Shown: positions 53,424-62,892, counted from the first letter of the stretch. The stretch: DNA of 64,000 nt from Sphingobacterium athyrii (GCF_003071065.1 NZ_QCXX01000003.1:760687-824686); one strand, 5' to 3'. Notes: a model not told the origin generated them from the sequence alone. Made by a program: numbers and translations.

Positions 53424-54905
53424 ATGAAATTACTACAATACTCATTTTTAATTGTCGGGTTGATCGCAATGATAGGATGTAAAAAATACCTGTCTGAAGA
53501 ACCTTCAAAACAAAGCAGTCTACAAACTGTAGATCAGATGGAGGCTTTAATCAATAATGCAGGAACATTTGCTGCTGAACCTAACTGTACAGCCGCATAC
53601 TCTACTGATGATTGTGAAATTACCAAAGAACTATATTCAAAAAATCCCAGCGTATTTGGTGCCGATCAGCTTCAATACTATGTTTTTGGTATTGAAGGAG
53701 TCGCAAATCAGAACCCGGACCAGCTCTGGTCTGGAGAGTATGAAAAGATATTTACAGCAAACCTAATTTTGGAGAACATTGACAAGGTGAAGGGCGATGA
53801 CGCCATACGCCGCCGGGTTAAGGCAGATGCCCATTTTATCAGGGCATATTCAAATTGGGTGCTTGTTAATTATTATTGCGCTCCTTATAGTCCGGAAAAC
53901 CTAGGTAGTTTAGGGTTACCTTTAAAAAAGACTGTAGACTTCCTGGAGTCCGGAAAACGTGCTACATTAAAGGAAACTTATGATTTTATTTTATCGGATG
54001 TTGCTGAAGCGCAAAAGACAGCGCCAGACGATGTAGACCCTCTCCTACCTTGGCGTAGCAGTCAGAAAACCATTTCCGCCTTTTTGAGCCGTTTCTATCT
54101 GTTTACGGGTGACTATGATAAGAGCCTTGCTGAGGCCAACAAGGCATTGACTACATCAAGCCGTTCATTAGTGGATTACAATTCATTGGCGCAAGGTAAC
54201 TCTGCCACTTATTCCGTTAATAATTCAACCATCACCTTAAATTACACAGTCCTTAACGATTGGAAATCTTATAATGGTTCAAAATACTTGTATTGGCAAG
54301 AATCGTATTACACCAGATATGTTACCAATCCATACCAATGGTTTATCCCCAGCGCAAAGCTGCTTGCACTATATGACACGCAAAATGATTTGCGGTATAA
54401 AAAATTCATGATTAAGAATGGTGGGTTAAGAATGTCTGTAAGTGATCCTGCTGCTTTTCGATATACTATGTTTTATGACGGGCAATACCTCCCTGAGGGG
54501 CTTACTGTTGCGGAGGTGTTATTGAACAAGGCAGAGGCATTGGCCCGCAAAGGAGACCTTACTGCGATGGATCCGTTAAATCAGTTGCGGAAGAAACGTA
54601 TGACTACGGGGCATTATGTTCCGTTAACCGCTACCGCTAAAGAAGATGCCATAACAAAAGTACTGGAAGAAAGAAGAAGGGAGATGCCCTTTTCAATGCG
54701 ATGGTATGATATACGCCGGTTCAGTGTTAATGATTATGCGCCGGATAACATTAATGTTACGCGTAATTTCTTCAAAGCAAGTCTAACTGGTGTCGATGTG
54801 AATTCGCCAAAAACCTATACGCTGGATGCCAAACGATACCTCGTACCGATTAACAATCTAGATATCAACACCAGCAAAGGGCAGCTTGAACAAAACGCCT
54901 ATTAG
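53424..54905 (+). CDS. susD-like: RagB/SusD family nutrient-binding lipoprotein
   Basis: 493 residues. The lipobox IGC gives a lipidated C19 (MKLLQYSFLIVGLIAMIGCK). Helical TPR-like segments and the usual SusD signs follow: RVKADAHFIRAYSNWVLVNY, NQLRKKRMTTGHYVPLT, and the C-terminal LEERRREMPFSMRWYDIRRF. It caps the SusC barrel and helps capture the substrate at the cell surface. The gap to susC is 11 bp. Confidence 0.92.
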   Translation: MKLLQYSFLIVGLIAMIGCKKYLSEEPSKQSSLQTVDQMEALINNAGTFAAEPNCTAAYSTDDCEITKELYSKNPSVFGADQLQYYVFGIEGVANQNPDQLWSGEYEKIFTANLILENIDKVKGDDAIRRRVKADAHFIRAYSNWVLVNYYCAPYSPENLGSLGLPLKKTVDFLESGKRATLKETYDFILSDVAEAQKTAPDDVDPLLPWRSSQKTISAFLSRFYLFTGDYDKSLAEANKALTTSSRSLVDYNSLAQGNSATYSVNNSTITLNYTVLNDWKSYNGSKYLYWQESYYTRYVTNPYQWFIPSAKLLALYDTQNDLRYKKFMIKNGGLRMSVSDPAAFRYTMFYDGQYLPEGLTVAEVLLNKAEALARKGDLTAMDPLNQLRKKRMTTGHYVPLTATAKEDAITKVLEERRREMPFSMRWYDIRRFSVNDYAPDNINVTRNFFKASLTGVDVNSPKTYTLDAKRYLVPINNLDINTSKGQLEQNAY

Positions 54906-54955
54906 ATACAAATAAATTAAGTAAGATCTTCAAATAAACCCTTAATATCTGCACG

Positions 54956-56488
54956 ATGAATTTGAAAAAAATAAACCTAACGGCCATACTAATGTTATTG
55001 GTACTGTTCTTCACCACCTTCAATAGTCAGGCACAGCGCAGAAGTGAACTGATTACCGATAAAAACCAGCTGGCCAAACTTAAAGCTGCTGTAGAAGCAA
55101 GGATCGACAGCCCAAAAGTACATGAGGCCTACATCAAGGCAATGGGGACAGAAAATCCGGAACTGGAAAAGCAATACGCCAACTGGATAAAGAAATATCC
55201 AAAATCCGTGGTGGTTCCTTATTCAATTGCGGAGGCTTATCTCAATGAAGAGAGCCCTAAGGCCAAACCTTACCTGTTGAAGGCGATAGCAATTGATCCT
55301 AAGTTTGCAGATGCCTGGAATGGCTTATCGGAGGACGCAGATCGCTCGGGTGAATTCACATTAGCTCAGGAATACCTGGCCAAAGCGACGGCTGCAGATC
55401 CTTCCGACCCGAAATATGCCTTTTATTACGCCAATACCTTTAAGGGTGTTGATGAAGAAAAATGGAAACAGTTGAGCCTGGATGTAGCTAAACGTTTTCC
55501 TGATCATGAGCGTGGCGCGCAAGCACTATTCTGGCTCGCCGAACGGTCCAAAAAGGTGGCTGACAAGCTGAAATATTTTGAACTCCTGCATGACAGCTAT
55601 GCACCTGAAAAATTTAACTGGTCAGCTAGTGGGATGTCATCCTACTACGATATTCTACTTTCCAAGGATCCACAAAAAGCGGTGGAACTAGCACAGAAAA
55701 TGGAAAAAAAGGAAAAACAGGAACGAAAGGAATGGTCCGGCCTGCTATTACAGGCACAAATAGTGGTTAAAGCAAAAACTCTGATGGATCAAAAAAAGGG
55801 TGCTGAAGCTTTGGCCCTTCTAAATCAGCTAAAATTATCAAAACACTCATCGTTCAAAACTGATTTCGTATTGCTAAAAGCGCAGGCAAATGACATAGCT
55901 GGCAACACCATTGCGGCATACGATAGTTTGATCGTGACTTTTACAAAAGCGCCGTCTGTTGCATTGAAAACCGCGATAGCTGGTTATGCCAGCAAACTTG
56001 GAAAAAATGACAGTCAGGTCGATGCCGAAATTTGGGCAAAACTGGATTCCAGAGCGCAAATAGCCACTCCATTTACTAATTTAAAACGCTACACGAGCCC
56101 AGGTACAGCTTCCCTGGCTGATTATAAGGGTAAGGTGGTATTGTTGACTTACTGGTTCCCGGGCTGCGGTCCTTGTCGTGGTGAGTTCCCGCATTTCGAA
56201 AGTGTGGTCAAAAGGTTTAAAGGCCAGGACCTGGAATACCTGGGAATCAATATTGTTTCCAGTCAGAATGAGTATGTCCTTCCGTTTTTAAAAGGCAGCG
56301 GATACAGTTTTACTCCCCTGGAAGACGTAGAAGGCAGGGTAAAAGGAAACCTGAATAACGGTGGTGCAGCCCCTGTGAATTTCCTTATTGATAAAGAAGG
56401 CCGATTGATTTTCTCCCACTTCAGAACAGACGGGAACAACGAGGATGACCTGGAATTAATGATCAGTTTATTGCTCAACCGTAAATAG
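54956..56488 (+). CDS. TPR-containing TlpA-type thioredoxin, exported
   Basis: 510 residues. Signal peptide (ILMLLVLFFTTFNSQA, then QRR), then about 330 residues of TPR-like helical pairs (AIAIDPKFADAWNGLSEDAD, EYLAKATAADPSDPKYAFYY), and a C-terminal TlpA domain with the site CGPC at 404-407. The site is preceded by YWFPG, with Gly instead of the usual Trp just before CGPC. The cis-Pro is in GGAAPVNFLIDKEG. It lies 50 bp after susD. A decayed copy of its 5' end sits at 59730-60005. Confidence 0.86.
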   Translation: MNLKKINLTAILMLLVLFFTTFNSQAQRRSELITDKNQLAKLKAAVEARIDSPKVHEAYIKAMGTENPELEKQYANWIKKYPKSVVVPYSIAEAYLNEESPKAKPYLLKAIAIDPKFADAWNGLSEDADRSGEFTLAQEYLAKATAADPSDPKYAFYYANTFKGVDEEKWKQLSLDVAKRFPDHERGAQALFWLAERSKKVADKLKYFELLHDSYAPEKFNWSASGMSSYYDILLSKDPQKAVELAQKMEKKEKQERKEWSGLLLQAQIVVKAKTLMDQKKGAEALALLNQLKLSKHSSFKTDFVLLKAQANDIAGNTIAAYDSLIVTFTKAPSVALKTAIAGYASKLGKNDSQVDAEIWAKLDSRAQIATPFTNLKRYTSPGTASLADYKGKVVLLTYWFPGCGPCRGEFPHFESVVKRFKGQDLEYLGINIVSSQNEYVLPFLKGSGYSFTPLEDVEGRVKGNLNNGGAAPVNFLIDKEGRLIFSHFRTDGNNEDDLELMISLLLNRK

Positions 56489-56517
56489 GTATTGTTACAC
56501 CTAAAATTTATCAGTAA

Positions 56518-58452
56518 ATGACAAATAACATTTTTCTGTGCCTGCTGTTTGTTTTAACAGTAGGCCTCATAGCACCTTTAAAGGCACAACAGCCTGGTAC
56601 TTTAAAAAATAACCTCCGCGTGTTGTATGTTGGTGGCTCTGCCAATTGGGAGAATGACACATTTAAAAATCCGGAAGATAAAGAAAAAGACATCCAAAGG
56701 CGTTCCGCTTCATTTGAAAGCATGTTGAAGCATTACTTTACAGATGTGAAGATAATTGACGCCAAAGAATATAATCAAGAGATGTCCAGCCAGTTCGATG
56801 TTACCGTTATTGACGGCACGCCGAAGGCAATTGCAGAAAAGCAACTCATTAAAGACACAAACGGCAAGATAACCAAATATGTCCCACCAGCCTATCTGAC
56901 AGAAAACTTTAACAGACCGGTTGTGTTTATTGGTGAAACAGGGGAAAAACTTGGCCGTAGCATTGGTCTAAAACTGGACTGGTATTGCCTATGCCTGGAT
57001 GCTTATGCACATAGCTTCCGCAAAGACCATGAAATATTCAAAGGGCCTTTCCCTGTTAAAATGACCATTGAGACAAAGCCAACTCCCGAAGATGCATTTC
57101 ACTACGAATATTATTTAGGTAAAACTACACCCAAAACTTTGCCGATGTGGCGGGTACAAACAAAGGGCTATATTTCTGATAAAGGGTTTAGAATTGGGAT
57201 GGTTTCAAGGCCCTGGGGTTTTGAAGATTCTCCCGATGCCGAAGCTATTTCCAGTGGGGTCTGTGCCAAAACATTAGATGCCGTGGCCCTAGGTCGGCAT
57301 GGCAATTTTTTCCACTGGGGCTTTGCCGCTTCACCAGAATATATGACCCCTGAGGCTCAGAGCGTGCTCGCAAATGCAATTGTTTATATCTCAAAGTTTA
57401 AAGACAAAGGTGTAATTGCAAGAAAATACCTCGACAGACGTGCCACTAAGGAATATCTGAAAGAACTAAAATATCTCGCAACTAGGGAAGCCTATGAGAG
57501 TAACAAGGAAATGAACCTGAAGTTTGACCAGCAAATGCTTGATGATAAAAAGAAAGCAGAAGAAAAGAAAGCTAAAAATGAAAAGCTGACCACATGGGAA
57601 GAACAAACTCTTAGTTACCAACCACAACCTAAGCAGTCTTTTGAAGATTTTCTGAAAGAAAGCCAGAAAGACCTATTCAGTAAATTTGGCACCAATACAA
57701 CGGCCTACCTGGAATATTACGACCAGAACAAGGACTACTTTTACGCAGAAGATGCTAGCTATGTGATTACTGTAGACCAGGATGCCAAAAGTCTGGGTAT
57801 CCCAAATACGGATAAACGTTTATTAGAGAAATGCATTTCTTTGCTAGAAAAGGGAGAAGATGTTGATAAAGCAAAACGTATCCTTGATCGTTACACTTTA
57901 TTGGACTTTAAAACAGTTCAAGAATGGAGAAGCTGGTTTGAAAAAAATAAAAGCAGGATCTTCTTTACGCAAAGCGGCGGCTTTTATTTTATGGTGAACA
58001 CGTATGATGAAAGTGCTGAAGGCAACAATTATAAAAAAAAGCAACCTGATGTATCCTATAACAACATCAAAACAGCAGAAACGGATGACAATAACGCAGT
58101 AAGTGTAGCCGCCGGTATTGTGAATAGAGGGCAAAGCAAAGAGATTGCGGTTAAGGTGAAAATTCATCCTGGTTACCACATTTACGCGTTTGTAGCGGAC
58201 GTTGATCCGTATATTAAAACAGAGCTAAAGATCAATCTTCCTGCTGGCTATACCAAGGTTGGTGACTTAAAAAAACCGTCTTTCAAATACTTCAGTGATA
58301 GTGGTACCACCATATATGACGGCGAGATCCTGTTTACTCAGGAAATCAGTGGTACGGGTAATGGCGAAGCGACCTGTGTAATCGGTTATCAGTGCTGTGA
58401 TACACACATCTGCTTTCCGCCCGCGGAAAAAGAGATAAAGGTCGATTTATAA
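56518..58452 (+). CDS. Chimeric exported protein: GATase1/ThuA-like N-terminus, DsbD-alpha-like C-terminus
   Basis: 644 residues with a signal peptide (FLCLLFVLTVGLIAPLKA, then QQ). Residues about 35-290 look like a ThuA/class I amidotransferase-like fold (LRVLYVGGSANWENDTF, FDVTVIDGTPKAIAEKQ, HGNFFHWGFAASPEYMTPEA). A charged helical middle follows. The last about 110 residues (KVKIHPGYHIYAFVADVDPY to CFPPAEKEIKVDL) match the N-terminal alpha domain of DsbD, with a redox Cys pair in IGYQCCDTHICFPP. DsbD-alpha normally passes electrons from the membrane to periplasmic thioredoxin-like partners; three TlpA proteins encoded around it are likely partners. The combination is one I do not recognise as a named family. 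Confidence 0.7.
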   Translation: MTNNIFLCLLFVLTVGLIAPLKAQQPGTLKNNLRVLYVGGSANWENDTFKNPEDKEKDIQRRSASFESMLKHYFTDVKIIDAKEYNQEMSSQFDVTVIDGTPKAIAEKQLIKDTNGKITKYVPPAYLTENFNRPVVFIGETGEKLGRSIGLKLDWYCLCLDAYAHSFRKDHEIFKGPFPVKMTIETKPTPEDAFHYEYYLGKTTPKTLPMWRVQTKGYISDKGFRIGMVSRPWGFEDSPDAEAISSGVCAKTLDAVALGRHGNFFHWGFAASPEYMTPEAQSVLANAIVYISKFKDKGVIARKYLDRRATKEYLKELKYLATREAYESNKEMNLKFDQQMLDDKKKAEEKKAKNEKLTTWEEQTLSYQPQPKQSFEDFLKESQKDLFSKFGTNTTAYLEYYDQNKDYFYAEDASYVITVDQDAKSLGIPNTDKRLLEKCISLLEKGEDVDKAKRILDRYTLLDFKTVQEWRSWFEKNKSRIFFTQSGGFYFMVNTYDESAEGNNYKKKQPDVSYNNIKTAETDDNNAVSVAAGIVNRGQSKEIAVKVKIHPGYHIYAFVADVDPYIKTELKINLPAGYTKVGDLKKPSFKYFSDSGTTIYDGEILFTQEISGTGNGEATCVIGYQCCDTHICFPPAEKEIKVDL

Positions 58453-58622
58453 GCGAACTTTTGTCGACAACCAGCATTATTAACGGTCACAAACTGAATA
58501 AAATAACGCCATTTATAATGGCCTTAATTTCCCTATTTAATATTTGGGATATTAATACGGAAATTAAACACAAAACGCATTCATTAAATAATAGTAAAAA
58601 ATAAACAACTAATCTTATTTAA

Positions 58623-59735
58623 ATGAAAACATATCTTTTTCTACTGTTTGCATTTTTTTCTGGTGCTGTAAAAGCCCAAAAAAACTTTCCATATGAAATA
58701 AGCGGAACTATCGATGGCTTAAAAAATGACACATTATATGTCTTTATTCATTCGGATTCACCGGAAGTGGAGAACCCAAAGACAGACACAATCATCTTAC
58801 CAGCAAAGAATGACAAAGTATTTACAAAAGGCAGCTATCCTAAGACCGCATTCGCATATGCACAAATAGGAAGCAAACAAAGTGGCCGTAATTTCTTTAC
58901 TTTTATCATAGAAGAAGGGAAAATTCAACTTAGGGGAAATGTTTCCTCACCAGAGAATATTAGAGCGACCGGTGCGCCTCAGAACGATGCTTATACCGCA
59001 GCAATGAGCGCGGATAATGCATATTACCGACAAAGAGACGTATATTGGACAAAGTTACAAAGTGGCGATGAGTCGAAACCGGAATATAAAAAGGCTGAGG
59101 CTGCAGCAAAAAGTGTAGAACAGGCACAGCTAAAGTTCAGGCAACAGTACGTAAAAGAGCACCCAACATTACTGGCCAGCGGAATGTTCGTCTATTTGTT
59201 ACCGGATCAACTTCCAGTGGCAGAGTTTGAAAAACTCTACTTGGCATTACATGATGATGTAAAGAGTCTAAGTATGCTAGCCAACCTACCCGAGAGAATC
59301 GCAGCGAAAAAAAATGTAGCTGTTGGTAAAACAGCCCCTTTGTTTACAATGAATGATACCGAAGGCAAACCCGTCTCTCTTTCTTCTTTTAAAGGTAAAT
59401 ATGTGCTCCTTGATTTTTGGGCAAGCTGGTGTGCCCCCTGCCGTGCTGAAAATCCTTACTTAGTTAAAGCATACCAGAAATATAAGGACAAAAATTTTAC
59501 GATTGTGAGCATTTCATCTGATGATAAAGGTGACTGGTGGAGAAAGGCCATTGAAAAGGATGGACTGAACTGGGTACATCTGTCTGATTTATCAGGAGCA
59601 AAAAATCCGGTGGCCAAACTTTATGGCGTTCAGCCAATTCCAGACAATTTTTTGATTGACCCCGCAGGCACCATTATAGCGCGTGGATTGCATGGGGAGG
59701 AAGTTGAAAAAAAATTAAATGAGATTATAAAATAA
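58623..59735 (+). CDS. DUF4369/TlpA-type thioredoxin, exported
   Basis: 370 residues. Signal peptide (YLFLLFAFFSGAVKA, then QKN), an N-terminal beta-sandwich of DUF4369 type (NFPYEISGTIDGLKNDTLYV), and a C-terminal redoxin with WCAPC (CAPC at 270-273), cis-Pro in GVQPIPDNFLIDPAG. This architecture is common in Bacteroidota and reduces periplasmic disulfides. A 170-bp AT-rich gap precedes it, so an internal promoter is possible. Confidence 0.86.
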   Translation: MKTYLFLLFAFFSGAVKAQKNFPYEISGTIDGLKNDTLYVFIHSDSPEVENPKTDTIILPAKNDKVFTKGSYPKTAFAYAQIGSKQSGRNFFTFIIEEGKIQLRGNVSSPENIRATGAPQNDAYTAAMSADNAYYRQRDVYWTKLQSGDESKPEYKKAEAAAKSVEQAQLKFRQQYVKEHPTLLASGMFVYLLPDQLPVAEFEKLYLALHDDVKSLSMLANLPERIAAKKNVAVGKTAPLFTMNDTEGKPVSLSSFKGKYVLLDFWASWCAPCRAENPYLVKAYQKYKDKNFTIVSISSDDKGDWWRKAIEKDGLNWVHLSDLSGAKNPVAKLYGVQPIPDNFLIDPAGTIIARGLHGEEVEKKLNEIIK

Positions 59736-60005
59736 ACCCCTAATACCAGTTCTATGAATTCGAAAAAAATAAATGCAACAGCAACGCCAATGAGGTATGT
59801 ATCGTTTTTCACCTCTTCCGATGAATCAGGCACATAGCGAAAGCGAAGTGATAAACGATAAAACTAAGTTAGCCCAACTAAAAACAGCTCTAGCCTAATT
59901 GATCAGAGCGACGTATTATTTTCTTCAGAATTTAGAACAGAAGTAGGTAAAGCAGAAAATACTGAACTAAAAGACTCAGAATTTATTGAATATAAAAAGA
60001 TATAA
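59730..60005 (+). pseudogene. Decayed partial copy of the TPR-TlpA gene 5' end
   Basis: The first about 70 codons of the gene at 54956, plus its 5' flank, are recognisable here. The flank AATAAACCC is shared just before each ATG; ATGAATTCGAAAAAAATAAA parallels ATGAATTTGAAAAAAATAAA. Then QAHSESEVINDKTKLAQLKT lines up with QAQRRSELITDKNQLAKLKA, and AENTELKDSEFIEYKK with TENPELEKQYANWIKK. At least two frameshifts and stop codons interrupt it. The copy ends just before the next gene. Confidence 0.75.
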
Positions 60006-60011
60006 ATAATT

Positions 60012-60458
60012 ATGAAATGTATAACCTTAGCCATTCTCGCAATATTTTGTTGCTTTAATGTGCATGCGCAGATTCTTAAACCAGTGAAATGGACCTATGC
60101 AGCTAAAAGAACTTCAAATTCCGAAGCGATTATTTACTTGAAAGCTACCATTGAGGATGGATGGCATATCTATTCACAATTTGTCGATAAAGGCGGGCCC
60201 ACTAGAACAAGCTTTAATTTTGTACCTTCTAAAAACTACAAACTCATTGGAACTACACTAGAACCTAAACCCATCATTACATTTGAGCCCAATTTTAATA
60301 TGAACGTAGGCTATTTTGAAAAATCGGTAATTTTTCAACAGAACATTAAATTAAAAACTAAAACTACACAGGTTAAAGGATCTGTAGAATTTATGGTTTG
60401 CGATGATGTTCAGTGTCTGGTTGCCGAAACTGTAAATTTTCTGATAAACGTCAAATAA
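60012..60458 (+). CDS. DsbD-alpha-domain-like exported protein
   Basis: 148 residues with a signal peptide (CITLAILAIFCCFNVHA, then QIL). The body follows the DsbD N-terminal (alpha) domain: IYLKATIEDGWHIYSQFVDK, then a C-terminal FMVCDDVQCLVAETVNFLIN with a Cys pair spaced by four residues. No DsbD membrane or gamma domain is encoded in this window. It resembles the tail of the protein at 56518, so the locus carries two such modules. It overlaps neither neighbour; the next redoxin starts 20 bp later. Confidence 0.74.
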   Translation: MKCITLAILAIFCCFNVHAQILKPVKWTYAAKRTSNSEAIIYLKATIEDGWHIYSQFVDKGGPTRTSFNFVPSKNYKLIGTTLEPKPIITFEPNFNMNVGYFEKSVIFQQNIKLKTKTTQVKGSVEFMVCDDVQCLVAETVNFLINVK

Positions 60459-60478
60459 CCATACCACAAAAAAAGCAA

Positions 60479-61591
60479 ATGAAGAATCTAAAAAAAATGA
60501 TGCTGCTGAGCGCCTTATTCTTTGTGTTGCATTCAGCAATTGGACAAAACAGGAATTCGCTATCAATTGGCGATGACGCTCCGGAAATAAAATATTCCAA
60601 ATGGATCAAGGGTATTCCTATTTCCACTTATGAAAAAGATAGGTTTTATGTAGTGGAATTCTGGGCAACATGGTGTGGCCCCTGCAAAGCAGCAATGCCA
60701 CATCTTTCCACATTGGCCAAAAAGTATAAAGACAATGCTACTTTCATTGGCGTAAATATATGGGAAAAAACCGGCGATAAGCCCTACGAGTCTTCTCTAC
60801 CGGCGGTGACTCAGTTTGTTAAAAGTATGGGAAGTGACATGGACTACAATGTTGTAGTTGACAATAATGATCATTTTATGGTCAATAATTGGATGGTACC
60901 CGCATCGCAAATGGGAATTCCATCGACCTTCTTAATAAAGGATAGAAAAATTATTTGGATAGGTCATCCAATGAAAGTTGATTCAATCATAATGGCAGAA
61001 ATGAATGGGAAGTATGATATTCAGATAGCTATGCAACAATTTGAACTGGCAAAAGCAAAAAATGAAGCTCTAAAAGCTAAGTTTGCAATATTGACACCCA
61101 TCGAAAAAGCTATCTCCAGTAAAGATTATCAAAAAGCAACAACATTACTAAGTTCTTTGGATCAATACGATCCAGATATAAAATTACAGAAGAACTATTT
61201 CACCCTCATAATTCTATTGGCTCAGAAAAAGGAAGATGAGGCTATTGCTTTCGGTAATGAATGGTTAAAGGACAACTCGACTTATGGGTCAATCGTTGCC
61301 ACTGAGCTATTAAAAACTGATGGACTTTCTAAAAAAGCATATCTATATTCTGCTGAATTAAATAAAAAGAGATTAAATCTTTCAGGAACAATTACTCCAT
61401 TAGTATATAGCGAAATAGCTGCAGCATACCAAAAAGCTGGCGAAAATCAAATTGCCATTGATATGCAAGAATTAGCAGTTAAGGAGGCTGAAAATGCTTT
61501 CAAAGCTAAAAAGTACATTGGCAGCATTACCAATGAAACAATACTAAATTTTAAGGATACTTTATTAAGATATAACGGTAAACTTCAGTAA
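60479..61591 (+). CDS. TlpA-type thioredoxin with helical C-terminal region, exported
   Basis: 370 residues from the ATG at 60479; the frame opens at 60413 but that overlaps the previous gene and hides the signal peptide (KKMMLLSALFFVLHSAIG, then QNR). The redoxin domain is at the N-terminal side with CGPC at 66-69 (FWATWCGPCKAAMP) and cis-Pro in MGIPSTFLIKDRK. A C-terminal TPR-like helical part follows (EKAISSKDYQKATTLLSSLD). It is the reverse domain order of the protein at 54956. It ends the redox island before a 15-bp-stem terminator. Confidence 0.85.
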   Translation: MKNLKKMMLLSALFFVLHSAIGQNRNSLSIGDDAPEIKYSKWIKGIPISTYEKDRFYVVEFWATWCGPCKAAMPHLSTLAKKYKDNATFIGVNIWEKTGDKPYESSLPAVTQFVKSMGSDMDYNVVVDNNDHFMVNNWMVPASQMGIPSTFLIKDRKIIWIGHPMKVDSIIMAEMNGKYDIQIAMQQFELAKAKNEALKAKFAILTPIEKAISSKDYQKATTLLSSLDQYDPDIKLQKNYFTLIILLAQKKEDEAIAFGNEWLKDNSTYGSIVATELLKTDGLSKKAYLYSAELNKKRLNLSGTITPLVYSEIAAAYQKAGENQIAIDMQELAVKEAENAFKAKKYIGSITNETILNFKDTLLRYNGKLQ

Positions 61592-61612
61592 AACGATCTG
61601 AATTAAACCGAC

Positions 61613-61673
61613 AAGCATATAAACGAAGCTGAATTCTATGCTAGAACCGATTTCGTTTATATGCTTAATTTTA
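61613..61673 (+). terminator. Terminator of the redox island
   Basis: A perfect 15-bp stem (AAGCATATAAACGAA / TTCGTTTATATGCTT) with a 24-nt loop, then AATTTTATATTTTT. It lies 22 bp after the last TlpA stop and between convergent genes, so it may work in both directions. Confidence 0.75.
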
Positions 61674-61713
61674 TATTTTTCTATAGAAAAAATAGTTAGC
61701 GCGGAGGGTATAC

Positions 61714-62616
61714 TTATTGAAAAGATTTTCGGAAGGATGTAGGCGACTGACTGGTGTACTTTTTAAAATATCTTATGAAGTAAGATGAGTCTTCAAAACC
61801 CAGTTTATCCGCTATCTGATTCACATTTAGTTCAGAATGGAGCAATAACCTTTTTGCTTCCAATACAATCCGCTCATGGATCATCTCTGATGGTTTCTTA
61901 TTGAGCAGTTGCAAAGTAAGATTAGACAAAGTTCTTAAGGAAACAAAAAGCATTTCCGCATATTTTGATGCAGGAAGTCCCTTCGTATAATTCTCTTCGA
62001 TCAGATTGACAAAGTGGATTAACTGGGTCCGTTTCTCATCAACAATAAAAGGAGCAAGTCCCTTATTAAGTTCTTCAAGTTCATATTTACGGCGCTGAAC
62101 CTGAATTAAAAACGCTTTAAGATAAAGTCTGAGTAATTCTTCCTGTCCATATTTATCATGTTCGTTCAGTTCGGTCTGCATCTGGACAATATATTCATCC
62201 AGTTTATATTCATTCCCAGTACCTACACAACACGAGGGAATCTGATAGGGATTATTGAACATACTGCACTTGAGAAAAAAATCAACATCATTTTCCTTTT
62301 GAACTAAAAAATCTTCCGAAAAATGAATAGCAAATCCTTCATAGTCTCTATTACTATCAAAGGCATGAACTTGGTTTTTAGCAATAAAGAAGATCGTATT
62401 TTCTGAAACGTCGTATTCATTGAAATCAACAAAATGTTTCCCATTCCCTTTCTTGAACCATATAATCTGATAAAAACTATGGATATGCGGTTTAGCAATA
62501 TCATCCTGATGATCCTGGATCAGATCTTGTAAAGGCTGAACCTCAAACTGCATTTTACCTGGAAAATCTGCATGTAAATGATATTCGTAGATAGCCTCCT
62601 GTTCTTGCTTTTTCAT
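61714..62616 (-). CDS. AraC family transcriptional regulator
   Basis: 300 residues. A cupin-like N-terminal domain (HIHSFYQIIWFKKGNGKHFV, DFNEYDVSENTIFFIAKNQV) and a C-terminal AraC HTH pair (ASKYAEMLFVSLRTLSNLTL, VNQIADKLGFEDSSYFIRYF). This is a common Bacteroidota regulator of catabolic or stress genes. It is convergent with the redox island, which ends in a terminator, and its own promoter carries TATATTTG. Its target is not evident. Confidence 0.88.
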   Translation of the reverse strand: MKKQEQEAIYEYHLHADFPGKMQFEVQPLQDLIQDHQDDIAKPHIHSFYQIIWFKKGNGKHFVDFNEYDVSENTIFFIAKNQVHAFDSNRDYEGFAIHFSEDFLVQKENDVDFFLKCSMFNNPYQIPSCCVGTGNEYKLDEYIVQMQTELNEHDKYGQEELLRLYLKAFLIQVQRRKYELEELNKGLAPFIVDEKRTQLIHFVNLIEENYTKGLPASKYAEMLFVSLRTLSNLTLQLLNKKPSEMIHERIVLEAKRLLLHSELNVNQIADKLGFEDSSYFIRYFKKYTSQSPTSFRKSFQ

Positions 62617-62653
62617 ATATTAACGTCAGTTTATTCTTGATGTAATAATTTTA

Positions 62654-62661
62654 CAAATATA
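62654..62661 (-). promoter_or_regulatory. -7 box of the AraC gene promoter
   Basis: TATATTTG on the minus strand fits TAnnTTTG, 37 bp upstream of the AraC start. Confidence 0.55.
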
Positions 62662-62718
62662 GGAGTATTTCCAGTTTCACTAATTGTAGTTATATTCAAA
62701 AAGTACTTTGGAAACGAA

Positions 62719-62892
62719 ATGACAATCTTGAAATTACAAATAGCAGTACTGATTTACCGGCTTAAATGCGATAATCTTGACAAGCCTGCTGAAATCGCCG
62801 CTCCCTGCAGTTTTAATTTTAAATGTTCGGGTGCAAATTTTCAGGCAATAAAGATTGGATTGAGAAACGAATGTACTGCACATCGCTCGTGA
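62719..62892 (+). CDS. Possible 57-residue ORF
   Basis: ATG at 62719, stop at 62890-62892. The product begins MTILKLQIAVLIYRLKCDNL and contains four further cysteines. No family is recognised and no clear promoter is seen; it may be spurious. Apart from this and the AraC promoter I see nothing in 62617-63278. Confidence 0.2.
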   Translation: MTILKLQIAVLIYRLKCDNLDKPAEIAAPCSFNFKCSGANFQAIKIGLRNECTAHRS

